A DNA stretch of 64,000 nt, taken from NCBI RefSeq assembly GCF_002259605.1, contig NZ_MWWR01000002.1, positions 62,001-126,000 on the forward strand. Direction: 5' to 3'. Position 1 is the first letter of the stretch, and every line of letters starts with the position of its first letter. The DNA is from Pseudoscardovia radai. GTDB lineage: Bacteria > Actinomycetota > Actinomycetes > Actinomycetales > Bifidobacteriaceae. Below, piece after piece: positions 35,331 to 45,030 of this stretch. The translations under genes and the position numbers were made by a program. The notes under the pieces are model-generated. The model was not told where the DNA came from and did no database searches. It saw nothing but the letters and a program-made list of their open reading frames with translations.

Positions 35331-35990
35331 ATGGGGAAGAACATCATCGACATACAGACGCTGGGATACCGCATCCGCCAGGCACGCACCGAAGCCGGCT
35401 ACGCGACGGCGGAGGATTTTGCCAACGCCATCACGGAGCAGACAGGCGTTCCAGTGTCGAAGCAGACGATCTACAACATCGAAAGCGGCAAGCAGGAGCC
35501 CCGTCTGACCCTCTACCTCGCCATGCTGCGTCTGCTCCATCCCGACGAGCAGCTCCCGATCGACGAGATGCTGCGCAGCACGCTTCCGCCGCGCTGGCGC
35601 ATTCCCCTGAACGCCGCGCAGGCAATCGAGGCCCTGCAGGACGCCGATGCCTCAGAGACGGCGGACGAAGCGGCGAACGATGCGCACGGCGAGGACGACG
35701 GAACCATGCACCGCAAGTTGACCATCGACGACGCCGCGAAAACCTATGATGCGATCAATGCCATGGCGATGAACACCCTGTACAACGCCAACGTGCAGAA
35801 CGCAATCAGCGAAATCACAAAAAACATAGGGACGTACCTCATGCAATCCGGTATGCAGGACACCTTGCACAAATCCCTGTCCCAGATAAGCTCAAGCATG
35901 TCGAAGCTGGCGCTCGGCAACATGGCGAAGGCCTTGGAGAGCGCCGACACCCCCGGCAACAGAACCGACGGGGCGAAAGACAAGAAGTAG
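35331..35990 (+). CDS. XRE-type helix-turn-helix protein
   Basis: A 219-residue protein with an N-terminal XRE/Cro-type helix-turn-helix (about residues 10-65: LGYRIRQARTEAGYATAEDF, then VSKQTIYNIESGKQEPRLTL). After a disordered Ala/Asp/Glu linker (about 100-125) comes a helical C-terminal region rich in Met, Asn, Ser and Ile (AINAMAMNTLYNANVQNAIS, QISSSMSKLALGNMAKALES) which may multimerise; I do not recognise it. AAGGA seven bases upstream fixes the ATG. It is 76 bases downstream of B3 in the same direction and is the last gene of the island, so it may regulate the A-B genes, though island regulators can also act elsewhere. Confidence 0.8.
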   Translation: MGKNIIDIQTLGYRIRQARTEAGYATAEDFANAITEQTGVPVSKQTIYNIESGKQEPRLTLYLAMLRLLHPDEQLPIDEMLRSTLPPRWRIPLNAAQAIEALQDADASETADEAANDAHGEDDGTMHRKLTIDDAAKTYDAINAMAMNTLYNANVQNAISEITKNIGTYLMQSGMQDTLHKSLSQISSSMSKLALGNMAKALESADTPGNRTDGAKDKK

Positions 35991-36067
35991 GACGCGCCTC
36001 TACCCCGCCATGCCTATTGGCACCGCCTATCGGCACCACCCGGCTTGCGAGCAGCCATCGTCACCCG

Positions 36068-36931
36068 TCACTTCCATGCGCGGTTCAGCGACGCAATGCC
36101 CTTGGTGAGCGGTCGGCACTGCGGATGGCGCAGACCCACGACGCGCATCATATGCGCCACGCCGCGTCGCCCGGGCCACTGCTCGATCGTCTGCGTCAGG
36201 TAGCGGTAATCCGACGGATGCCCCGTCAGAAGGCCGCCGACAAGGGGCAGGACGATGGCGTCATACAGGCGGTATGCGTTCGATAGAAGGGTACCCGAGG
36301 GCATGTCGAAGTCCAGGGTCACGATGGGGGCGCCGGGCCTGGCGACACGGCGCATCTGCTCCAGGGCAGCGACGGGGCTGGGCATGTTGCGCAGTCCGTA
36401 GCAGCAGGTCACGGCATCGAAACGGTTGTCTGCGAAACCCATGTCGCATGCGTCCGCGATGCAATAGGTGACGGCGCCGCATCTCCCGTCCGCGCGGGCG
36501 GTGACCACGTCGCGCCCCGTCTCGCGACGCCGTGCCTCGGCGACCATGCCTTCGGACACGTCGCATCCGATGACGTCTGCCCCCAGCCGTGCGAGCGCGC
36601 GGCTGCTGGTGCCCGTGCCGCAGGCGACGTCGAGGATATGCAGGCCCCGGAGCGGAAGCCGATTGAGTGCAGGGCTATTGGACACGGGGCTATCACCGGG
36701 GCGCCCTTCCGCGCGGTCCACGCTCGTCGCGTCCGCATCCGCCCGCTCCGCATCCGCGGGCCCCGCATCTACAGACTCCACGACGGCGCGGGCGAAGGCG
36801 CGCGTCCATCGCCGGCTGCACCCCAGGGAGGCCACGTCGTTCACCAGGTCGTAGCGATCCGCGATGCGATCGAAACGATGCGCCTGGCGCTCGGGGTCGC
36901 GCGACCCCTCGTCGAAATACGCTCCGAACAT
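36068..36931 (-). CDS. UbiE/MenG-like SAM-dependent methyltransferase
   Basis: A 287-residue class I methyltransferase of the UbiE/MenG/COQ5 family. SAM-binding motif I is ILDVACGTGTSS, motif II CDVSEGMV, and the family region CCYGLRNMPSPVAALEQMRRV (cited in part) and LYDAIVLPLVGGLLTG are present. A roughly 40-residue insertion rich in Ala, Asp and Arg (about 53-95) interrupts the N-terminal part before motif I. Members methylate demethylmenaquinone, but no quinone genes are visible and bifidobacteria generally lack menaquinone synthesis, so the substrate is uncertain. AAGGAGG precedes MFGAYFDEGS. It is just downstream of the DUF3516 helicase and likely in its operon. Confidence 0.85.
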   Translation of the reverse strand: MFGAYFDEGSRDPERQAHRFDRIADRYDLVNDVASLGCSRRWTRAFARAVVESVDAGPADAERADADATSVDRAEGRPGDSPVSNSPALNRLPLRGLHILDVACGTGTSSRALARLGADVIGCDVSEGMVAEARRRETGRDVVTARADGRCGAVTYCIADACDMGFADNRFDAVTCCYGLRNMPSPVAALEQMRRVARPGAPIVTLDFDMPSGTLLSNAYRLYDAIVLPLVGGLLTGHPSDYRYLTQTIEQWPGRRGVAHMMRVVGLRHPQCRPLTKGIASLNRAWK

Positions 36932-36959
36932 CCGATCCTCCTTTTGCACCTTCGTCTCG

Positions 36960-39659
36960 CTACTGCGCCGTCGTCTCGAACGGGCCGAGCTGGTCGACGG
37001 CGCCCACCCTGTAATCGGCGAACACCACGTCGGAGCCCTCCTGGGTGGCGTCGAGGTCCACGTAGGCGTCGATCGCCCAGTCGTGGTCGCCCTCCCAGTC
37101 GGCGAGAATCTGCCGTACATGCCACACGTGGCCGGAGCGTTCGCGGGTGTCGTCGAGAAGCACGTACTTGGAGCTGCGCGCGTCCATGTCGGTGTCGAGG
37201 CCCTCGTGGGCGTCGTAGAACATGTCGAGCGCGTCCTCCCACGCGTGCACGCCCATGCCCCAGTCCTTGTCGAGCGCGCCAAGCGCCTCGGGGTCGTCGT
37301 TCGCGATGAGCTGGACGCGGCGGAACAGGGCGTTGCGCACGAGCACGGTCAGGCCGCGACGGTCGGAGACCACCTGGTCCTTCGGCACGGGCGGCGCGCC
37401 CGCACCCGCGGAACCGGCGGCGCCCTCCCCCGTTCCGCGAGGCGCCCCGCTGACGGCGCTCTCCCATTCGTCCACGAGGCTGGAGTCGATGGAGCGCACC
37501 ATGACTCGCAGCCACGAGATGATGTCGCGCAGGTCATCGTTGAGCTTGTCATCGGGAATCGTGCGGGACAGCGAACGATACGCGTCCGACAGGTATCGCA
37601 GCAGCGTGCCCTCGCTGCGCGCGATGCCGTAGCGTGCGATATACCCGGTGAAATCCGACGCCGTCTCGATCATGTCGCGCACGACGGACTTGGGGCTCAG
37701 CTCGTAGTCGTTGGCCCAGGGCACGTCCTTCTTGTACCGGTCGAAGGCCTCGTCGAGAAGCTCCTTGAGCGGCATGGGGTACGTGACCTCCTCGAGGCGC
37801 TCCATGCGCTCCTCGTAGTCGAGCCCCTCCTCCTTCATGCGCCCCATGGCCTCGTCGCGCGCCTGGCGGCGCTGCGCCTTGAGCACCTGCTTGGGGTCCT
37901 CGAGCGTGGCCTCCACCATGGAGATCAGGTCGAGGGTGTAGCCGGGAGACTCGGGGTCGAGCAGCTCGATCGCGGCGAGCAGGAACGGCGAGAGCGGCTG
38001 GTCGAGGGCGAAGTCCTCGGGAAGGTCCATCGTCGTCGTGTAATCCATGCTTCCGTCGTCGAGCTCCCACTTCTCCACGACACCCGAATCCATGAGAGTG
38101 CGGAAGATCTCCGCGGCGCGCTGGAACAGACGCTCCTTGCTCTCGTCGCTCTGGTCGGATTCGTCGATAAGTGCGCGCACGCGGTGCCACGCGTCGCCTC
38201 CCTGCGCCACCTCGGCGAGCACCATGGAGTGGGTGATGCGCATCTGCGGGACGAGGGTCTCCGGCTGGGCGTCGATGAGCTTGTGGAATGTGGCTTCGCT
38301 CCAGTTGACGAAGTTCTCCGGCGGCTTCTTGCGCTTTATCTTCTTGAGTTTCTTCGGGTCGTTGCCCGCCTTCGCGAGCGCCCGGCGGTTCTCGATCTCG
38401 TATTCGGGCGCCTCGGCGATGACGAGGCCCTCGGTGTCGAATCCGGATCGGCCGGCGCGGCCCGCGATCTGGTGGAATTCACGGGCCTTGAGACGGCGCA
38501 TGCGCGTGCCGTCGTATTTGGTCAGGGCCGTGAGAATCACCGTGTGGATGGGCACGTTGATGCCCACGCCGAGCGTATCGGTGCCGCAGATGACGGGCAG
38601 GAGGCCCTGCTGCGCGAGCTGTTCGACGAGCCTGCGGTAGCGTGGCAGCATGCCGGCGTGGTGCACGCCCACGCCGGTGGTCAGGAGGCGGTGCAGGATC
38701 TTGCCGAAGGCGGTGGTGAACTTCGTGCCCTTCATGGCCTCCTTGATGGCGTCGCGCTGCTCGCGCGTGGTCACGCCGGCGGCGCTGAGGTTCTCGGCGG
38801 TTTCGAGGGCGGCGTCCTGCGAGAAGTGCACGACGTAGATGGGCGCATGCCCTTTCGACAGCTCGTCGGACACCGTATCGACGAGCGGCGTGTCGACATA
38901 CTCGTAGCTCAGGGGCACGGGGCGGGGCGCGTCGGCGATGATGTCGACGGCGCGGCCCGTGCGCCGCTCCAGCGACTGCGCCAGATGCGACACGTCTCCC
39001 AGCGTGGCGCTCATGAGCAGGAACTGCGTGTGCGGCAGCGTGATGAGCGGCACCTGCCAGGCCCATCCGCGCTCGGGGTCGCCGTAGTAGTGGAACTCGT
39101 CCATGGCGACCATGCCGATGTCGGCGCCTGCCCCCTCGCGCAGCGCCTTGTTGGCTACGATTTCGGCGGTGCAGCAGATGATGGGCGCGTGCGGGTTGAT
39201 GCTCGAGTCGCCGGTGACCATGCCGACGTTGCGGGCGCCGAACACCTCCATGAGGTCGAAGAACTTCTCGTTGACGAGGGCCTTGATGGGCGCGGTGTAA
39301 TACGATGTCCTGCCCTGGCACATGGCCTGGAAGTGCATGGCGAGGGCGATAAGGGACTTGCCCGAGCCGGTCGGCGTGTTGACGACGACGTGGTCGCCCG
39401 ACAGCAGGTCGAGCGCCGCCTCCTGCTGGTGTTCCCACGGCTCGATGTGCTTCGTGTCGGAGACCCATGCGAAGAAGCGTTCGAAGATCTCCTCGTCGTC
39501 CAGACGCTCCCCCTCGTCGGGCAGATAGTTCACGATGGTCCCGGTCGCCGCATCCGGCGGCGCCGTCCACCCGTCGCCGTCCTCGTCCTCGTACCGGCGT
39601 TTCGCCGCCTTGTCGAAGGCCGCGAAACGGCCGTCGTCGATCTGGTCCATGTCACTCAT
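36960..39659 (-). CDS. DEAD/DEAH-box helicase with DUF3516 C-terminus
   Basis: An 899-residue Ski2-like superfamily 2 helicase. Motif I NTPTGSGKS, Ia YTAPIKALVNEKF, II MDEFHYYGD (DEFH), III LMSATLGD, and VI HQIAGRAGRSGFDTEG are intact. The region after residue about 450 matches the actinobacterial DUF3516 extension (PPENFVNWSEATFHKLI, PMPLKELLDEAFDRYK). The last 150 residues (HAWEDALDMFYDAHEGLDT, YVLLDDTRERSGHVWHV) are also family-typical. Probably acts on structured RNA. Start MSDMDQIDDGRF; GGGAGG is very close to it, and an ATG three codons in (39650) has better spacing. Confidence 0.93.
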   Translation of the reverse strand: MSDMDQIDDGRFAAFDKAAKRRYEDEDGDGWTAPPDAATGTIVNYLPDEGERLDDEEIFERFFAWVSDTKHIEPWEHQQEAALDLLSGDHVVVNTPTGSGKSLIALAMHFQAMCQGRTSYYTAPIKALVNEKFFDLMEVFGARNVGMVTGDSSINPHAPIICCTAEIVANKALREGAGADIGMVAMDEFHYYGDPERGWAWQVPLITLPHTQFLLMSATLGDVSHLAQSLERRTGRAVDIIADAPRPVPLSYEYVDTPLVDTVSDELSKGHAPIYVVHFSQDAALETAENLSAAGVTTREQRDAIKEAMKGTKFTTAFGKILHRLLTTGVGVHHAGMLPRYRRLVEQLAQQGLLPVICGTDTLGVGINVPIHTVILTALTKYDGTRMRRLKAREFHQIAGRAGRSGFDTEGLVIAEAPEYEIENRRALAKAGNDPKKLKKIKRKKPPENFVNWSEATFHKLIDAQPETLVPQMRITHSMVLAEVAQGGDAWHRVRALIDESDQSDESKERLFQRAAEIFRTLMDSGVVEKWELDDGSMDYTTTMDLPEDFALDQPLSPFLLAAIELLDPESPGYTLDLISMVEATLEDPKQVLKAQRRQARDEAMGRMKEEGLDYEERMERLEEVTYPMPLKELLDEAFDRYKKDVPWANDYELSPKSVVRDMIETASDFTGYIARYGIARSEGTLLRYLSDAYRSLSRTIPDDKLNDDLRDIISWLRVMVRSIDSSLVDEWESAVSGAPRGTGEGAAGSAGAGAPPVPKDQVVSDRRGLTVLVRNALFRRVQLIANDDPEALGALDKDWGMGVHAWEDALDMFYDAHEGLDTDMDARSSKYVLLDDTRERSGHVWHVRQILADWEGDHDWAIDAYVDLDATQEGSDVVFADYRVGAVDQLGPFETTAQ

Positions 39660-39720
39660 GCCTCCCAGTGTATCGAGATGGGCGCCGGGCGGGCGGGACC
39701 CCGCCCATGTGCACAGACGA

Positions 39721-39759
39721 AAGGGCGTCTCATCACGCATCGCATGATGGGGCGCCCTT
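39721..39759 (-). terminator. aspS terminator
   Basis: AAGGGCG and CGCCCTT flank an inner CATCA/TGATG stem, making one interrupted hairpin. On the minus strand it is followed by TCGTC. It lies 62 bases past aspS and before the helicase promoter. Confidence 0.65.
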
Positions 39760-39820
39760 GAAAACCGGAACAGGAACCGGCGCCGCGGGACGGCGGACCG
39801 GACTGGTCCGAGTCCTCCGA

Positions 39821-41626
<1,806 letters not shown>

Positions 41627-41775
41627 CGGTTCCTCTATTCCGTTGTGTCGTTGATGCGGTGGGCGGTGCGCTCGCGCCGTTTGCCGCGTTAACCGCGCAC
41701 TACCCTACCGCAAGCCCATGAAGTGGGCCAATCGTCGGTGTCATTGCCCCGCGCGCGTGGCGCGGACACCCGCGG

Positions 41776-43179
41776 TCACTCTTTCCCGAGCACGACGCCC
41801 TGGGCGGCGTAATCTTCCGCGGGGTTCCAGGTGGCGGCGTCCGCCTGCTCCTGATCGCCGGTCACGATGTTCTTGACCTCGTCGGGCGCCCCGGCCTCGT
41901 CGTTGGCTCCGTTGGGGAACCACACATACGGGATGCCCAGCTTGTCGGCGTACTTGATCTGCTTGCCGAGCTTGGCGGCGGTGGGCGCCACGTCGGCGCT
42001 GATACCGCGGGCGCGCAGGGCGGCGGCGATGCGGTTGGAGTCGAGACGATGCTCCTCGTCCCACACGGCGATGAGCACGGAGGACGGGGAGACGCGCGTG
42101 GCCGTGGCGTGCGCGGTGTGCAGCATGTACGACACGAGGCGCGACAGGCCGATGGACAGGCCGACGCCCGGGTACTTGCGGTTGCCCTGGGAGGCGAGGT
42201 TATCGTAGCGGCCGCCCGAGCAGATGGAGCCCAGCGATGCGGCGCCGTCGAGGAAGGTCTCGTACACGGAGCCCGTGTAGTAGTCGAGGCCGCGGGCGAT
42301 CTTGAGGTCGGCGATGACGGAGCCGGGGCGGATGGCGGCGGCTTCGTCCACGATCATGGCGAGGGTGTCGACGCCTTCGGATGCGAGGGCGTAGGCGTCG
42401 CCGTCGCGGGCGATGGAATGCGCGTCGCACAGCGCGTCGAATTTCTCGCGCAGCTGCGCGCCGTCGGCCGCTGTCATGTCGGCCAGATCGAGGCAGGCGG
42501 CGGCCTGGGCCTCGGTGGCGCCGCATTCGGAGACGAGCAGCTTGGTGACCTCGTCGGGGCCGATCTTGTCGAGCTTGTCGATCTCGCGCAGCACGCCCTC
42601 CACGTCACTCAGGCCCAGTCCGCGGTAGAAGCCCTCGGACAGCTTGCGGTTGTTGGCGTGCACGGTGGCCTTCGGCAGGCCGTACTCGCGCAGGGCCTCG
42701 AGCGCGGAGACCATGACGAGGGGCAGCTCCACCTCGTAGTGGTCGGGCAGGCTGCCGTTGCCGACGACGTCGATGTCGGCCTGCACGAACTCGCGGAAGC
42801 GGCCCTCCTGCGGGCGCTCGCCGCGCCACACCTTCTGGATCTGCCAGCGCTTGAACGGGAAGGCGAGGTCGCCGGAATGCTCCACCACGTAGCGGCTCAG
42901 CGGCACGGTGAGGTCGAAATGCAGGCCGAGCCTGTCCTCGACCGGGGTGTCGTTCTCCTCGCCGGCGGTCACTTCCTGGAGGCGGGACAGCAGGTAGATC
43001 TCCTTGCTTGTCTCGCCCTTCTTGAGCAGGCTCGCGCCGGTTTCCACCGCGCGGGTCTCGATTCCTATGAAACCGTTGAGTTCGAATATGCGCCGCAGGG
43101 TGTCGATGACGCGCTGTTCGACGACGCGTTCCTGCGGGAGCCATTCGGGGAAACCAGATATTGATGCACCTTTAGCCAT
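41776..43179 (-). CDS. hisS: Histidyl-tRNA synthetase
   Basis: A 467-residue class II synthetase. Motif 2 WRGERPQEGRFREFVQADID, the histidine-specific ARGLDYYTGSVYE (HisA) and GGRYDNL (HisB) blocks, motif 3 GVGLSIGLSRLVSY and a C-terminal anticodon domain (SSVLIAVWDEE, KLGKQIKYADKLGIPYVW) are present. The start MAKGASISGFPEWLP follows GGAATC. The frame continues upstream, but without family similarity. It precedes aspS by about 150 bases and diverges from the DUF349 gene; a TATAAT-like box lies between them. Confidence 0.97.
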   Translation of the reverse strand: MAKGASISGFPEWLPQERVVEQRVIDTLRRIFELNGFIGIETRAVETGASLLKKGETSKEIYLLSRLQEVTAGEENDTPVEDRLGLHFDLTVPLSRYVVEHSGDLAFPFKRWQIQKVWRGERPQEGRFREFVQADIDVVGNGSLPDHYEVELPLVMVSALEALREYGLPKATVHANNRKLSEGFYRGLGLSDVEGVLREIDKLDKIGPDEVTKLLVSECGATEAQAAACLDLADMTAADGAQLREKFDALCDAHSIARDGDAYALASEGVDTLAMIVDEAAAIRPGSVIADLKIARGLDYYTGSVYETFLDGAASLGSICSGGRYDNLASQGNRKYPGVGLSIGLSRLVSYMLHTAHATATRVSPSSVLIAVWDEEHRLDSNRIAAALRARGISADVAPTAAKLGKQIKYADKLGIPYVWFPNGANDEAGAPDEVKNIVTGDQEQADAATWNPAEDYAAQGVVLGKE

Positions 43180-43186
43180 GATTCCA

Positions 43187-43192
43187 TATAAT
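43187..43192 (+). promoter_or_regulatory. TATAAT in the hisS/DUF349 divergent region
   Basis: A perfect -10 hexamer eight bases from the hisS start codon on the opposite strand. The complement (TTATTATA) is also -10-like for hisS. No -35 at consensus spacing is evident for either gene; TTGATG at 43161-43166 is 20 bases away, within hisS. Confidence 0.35.
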
Positions 43193-43307
43193 AAGTTATG
43201 TTGTGGAAATCCGCGGCCCCGCGAGGCCCCTTCGGACACCCGGACATCGTCCCGGGCACCGCCCCGCCGCGCCTCTTCCTCCCCTCATCTATGCCAAGGA
43301 GATGACC

Positions 43308-44762
43308 ATGTCCGAAGAGACTGTCACCACGCCCGATAACGAATCCGCCGACGCCGCGCAGGCGGCGGGAACCACTCCCGCCACGCCCAAGGCAGCGAAG
43401 CCCGCGCAGCCGGCCACCCCGAAGAACACGCCGAAGCCGGGCGCGCATCCGTCGCCCGCCGCCTTCGCGAAGAAGGCCAAGAAGGCGTCCGTCAAGCCCG
43501 TCGCATCCACCACGTTCTCCCCCGAGGACGTCAAGGCCGCCGAGGCCTTCGGACGCGTCGGCGACGACGGCACGGTGTTCGTCAAGGACGGGGACAACGA
43601 GCGCGCGGTCGGCCAGTACCCGGGCGCCGAGAAGGACAAGGCACTCGAGCCCTACGCCCTGCGCTACCTCGAGCTCAAGGCGACGCTGGAGCAGTTCGCG
43701 GCCCGTCTCAAGGGCTCCTCCGTCAAGCCCGGCGAGATCACCCGCACTCTCGCCCAGCTGCAGTCCGACGTGGCCGAGCCGCAGGTCGTGGGCGACCTCG
43801 ACGCGCTGCGCACCGTCTTCGGCGAGATCAAGGTGGCCGGCGAGGCCAAGCGCGCCGAGCTCGAGAAGTCCCGCAAGGAGGCGTACGACAAGGCTCTCGC
43901 CGAGCGCACCGCCATCGTGGAGAAGGCCGAGGCCATCGTGGCCGGTCTGGGCGACAACACCAACTGGCGTAACACGGGCGACGAGCTGCAGAAGGTCTTC
44001 GAGGAGTGGCAGCACCACCAGAAGACCACGATCCGCCTGAACAAGCAGGACGCCGACGCCCTGTGGCACCGCTTCTCCTCCGCGCGCTCCACCTTCGCCA
44101 GCCGCCGCCGCAAGTGGAGCCAGGCCCGCGACGCGCAGCGCACGCAGGCGAAAACCGCCAAGGAGCAGATTATCAAGGAGGCCGAGGAACTCAAGGATTC
44201 CAAGGAATGGGGCGAGACCTCCCGCAAGTTCAACGACCTCATGGCCCGTTGGAAGAAGGCCGGCCACGCCGGCCGCCAGGAGGACGACGAGCTGTGGTCC
44301 CGCTTCCGCGCCGCCGCCGACGTGTTCTACGGCGCCCGCCAGGCCGACCGCGACAAGGAGAACGAGGGCGAGAAGGAGAACCTCGCCAAGAAGGAGGAGC
44401 TGCTCAAGCAGGCGCAGGCCCTTCTTCCGGTCAAGGACATCAAGGCCGCCAAGCAGGCGCGCCAGAAGCTGAGCAAGATCCAGGAGCAGTGGGACGAGAT
44501 CGGCTTCGTGCCGCGTTCCGACGTGCACCGCATCGAGTCCGCGCTCGACGACGTCGACAAGCAGATCAAGGCCGTCGAGGACACCGAGTGGACGCAGTCC
44601 GACCCGGAGACCGAGGCGCGCAAGTCCGACTTCGAGCGCCAGCTCGAGGAGCAGCTCGCCGAGCTCGACAAGAAGATCGCCGCCGAGACCGACCCGAAGA
44701 AGAAGGCCGACCTCGAGGCCGAGAAGGCCACGAAGGAGAAGTGGCTGTCCGTCGTCAAGTGA
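43308..44762 (+). CDS. DUF349-domain coiled-coil protein
   Basis: A 484-residue, charged, helical protein with DUF349 repeats. The first 55 residues are a low-complexity Ala/Pro/Thr/Lys segment. The DUF349 hallmark (W..x.G..........LW.RF.....F...) appears as WRNTGDELQKVFEEWQ, then DALWHRFSSARSTFASRRRK, and again as WGETSRKFNDLMARWKKAG with ELWSRFRAAADVFYGAR. The end is a long coiled coil rich in Lys, Glu and Ala. The domain is widespread; its role is not established. AAGGAG six bases upstream selects the second of two nearby ATGs. It is a single gene followed by a strong terminator. Confidence 0.9.
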   Translation: MSEETVTTPDNESADAAQAAGTTPATPKAAKPAQPATPKNTPKPGAHPSPAAFAKKAKKASVKPVASTTFSPEDVKAAEAFGRVGDDGTVFVKDGDNERAVGQYPGAEKDKALEPYALRYLELKATLEQFAARLKGSSVKPGEITRTLAQLQSDVAEPQVVGDLDALRTVFGEIKVAGEAKRAELEKSRKEAYDKALAERTAIVEKAEAIVAGLGDNTNWRNTGDELQKVFEEWQHHQKTTIRLNKQDADALWHRFSSARSTFASRRRKWSQARDAQRTQAKTAKEQIIKEAEELKDSKEWGETSRKFNDLMARWKKAGHAGRQEDDELWSRFRAAADVFYGARQADRDKENEGEKENLAKKEELLKQAQALLPVKDIKAAKQARQKLSKIQEQWDEIGFVPRSDVHRIESALDDVDKQIKAVEDTEWTQSDPETEARKSDFERQLEEQLAELDKKIAAETDPKKKADLEAEKATKEKWLSVVK

Positions 44763-44928
44763 TCGGCCGCGCCATCAGGCGCGCCGCGGCCATCGTCGCC
44801 GGCGCGGCATCGTCCGATTGCATTCGCGCAGCGCGGCCCGGGGCCGGGCCCGCCGCGCGAATGGGCGCGGATGCGACCGGCAGCCTGCGGCAGTGCGACG
44901 CATGACGAGTGGCGATAGGGAAACGAAC

Positions 44929-44965
44929 GGGGCGGGTTCCGCATTGCGGGCCCGCCCCTGTTTTT
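44929..44965 (+). terminator. DUF349 gene terminator
   Basis: GGGGCGGG (44929-44936) pairs with CCCGCCCC (44951-44958), with an inner CCGC/GCGG stem, followed by TGTTTTTG. It lies about 170 bases after the gene and faces the convergent rel gene. Confidence 0.8.
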
Positions 44966-45030
44966 GCCTGTTTGGCGTTGTTCGGCGATTTTCGTTTTCC
45001 GTCGTCCGCTCTCCGCCCGACGGATCCGGG

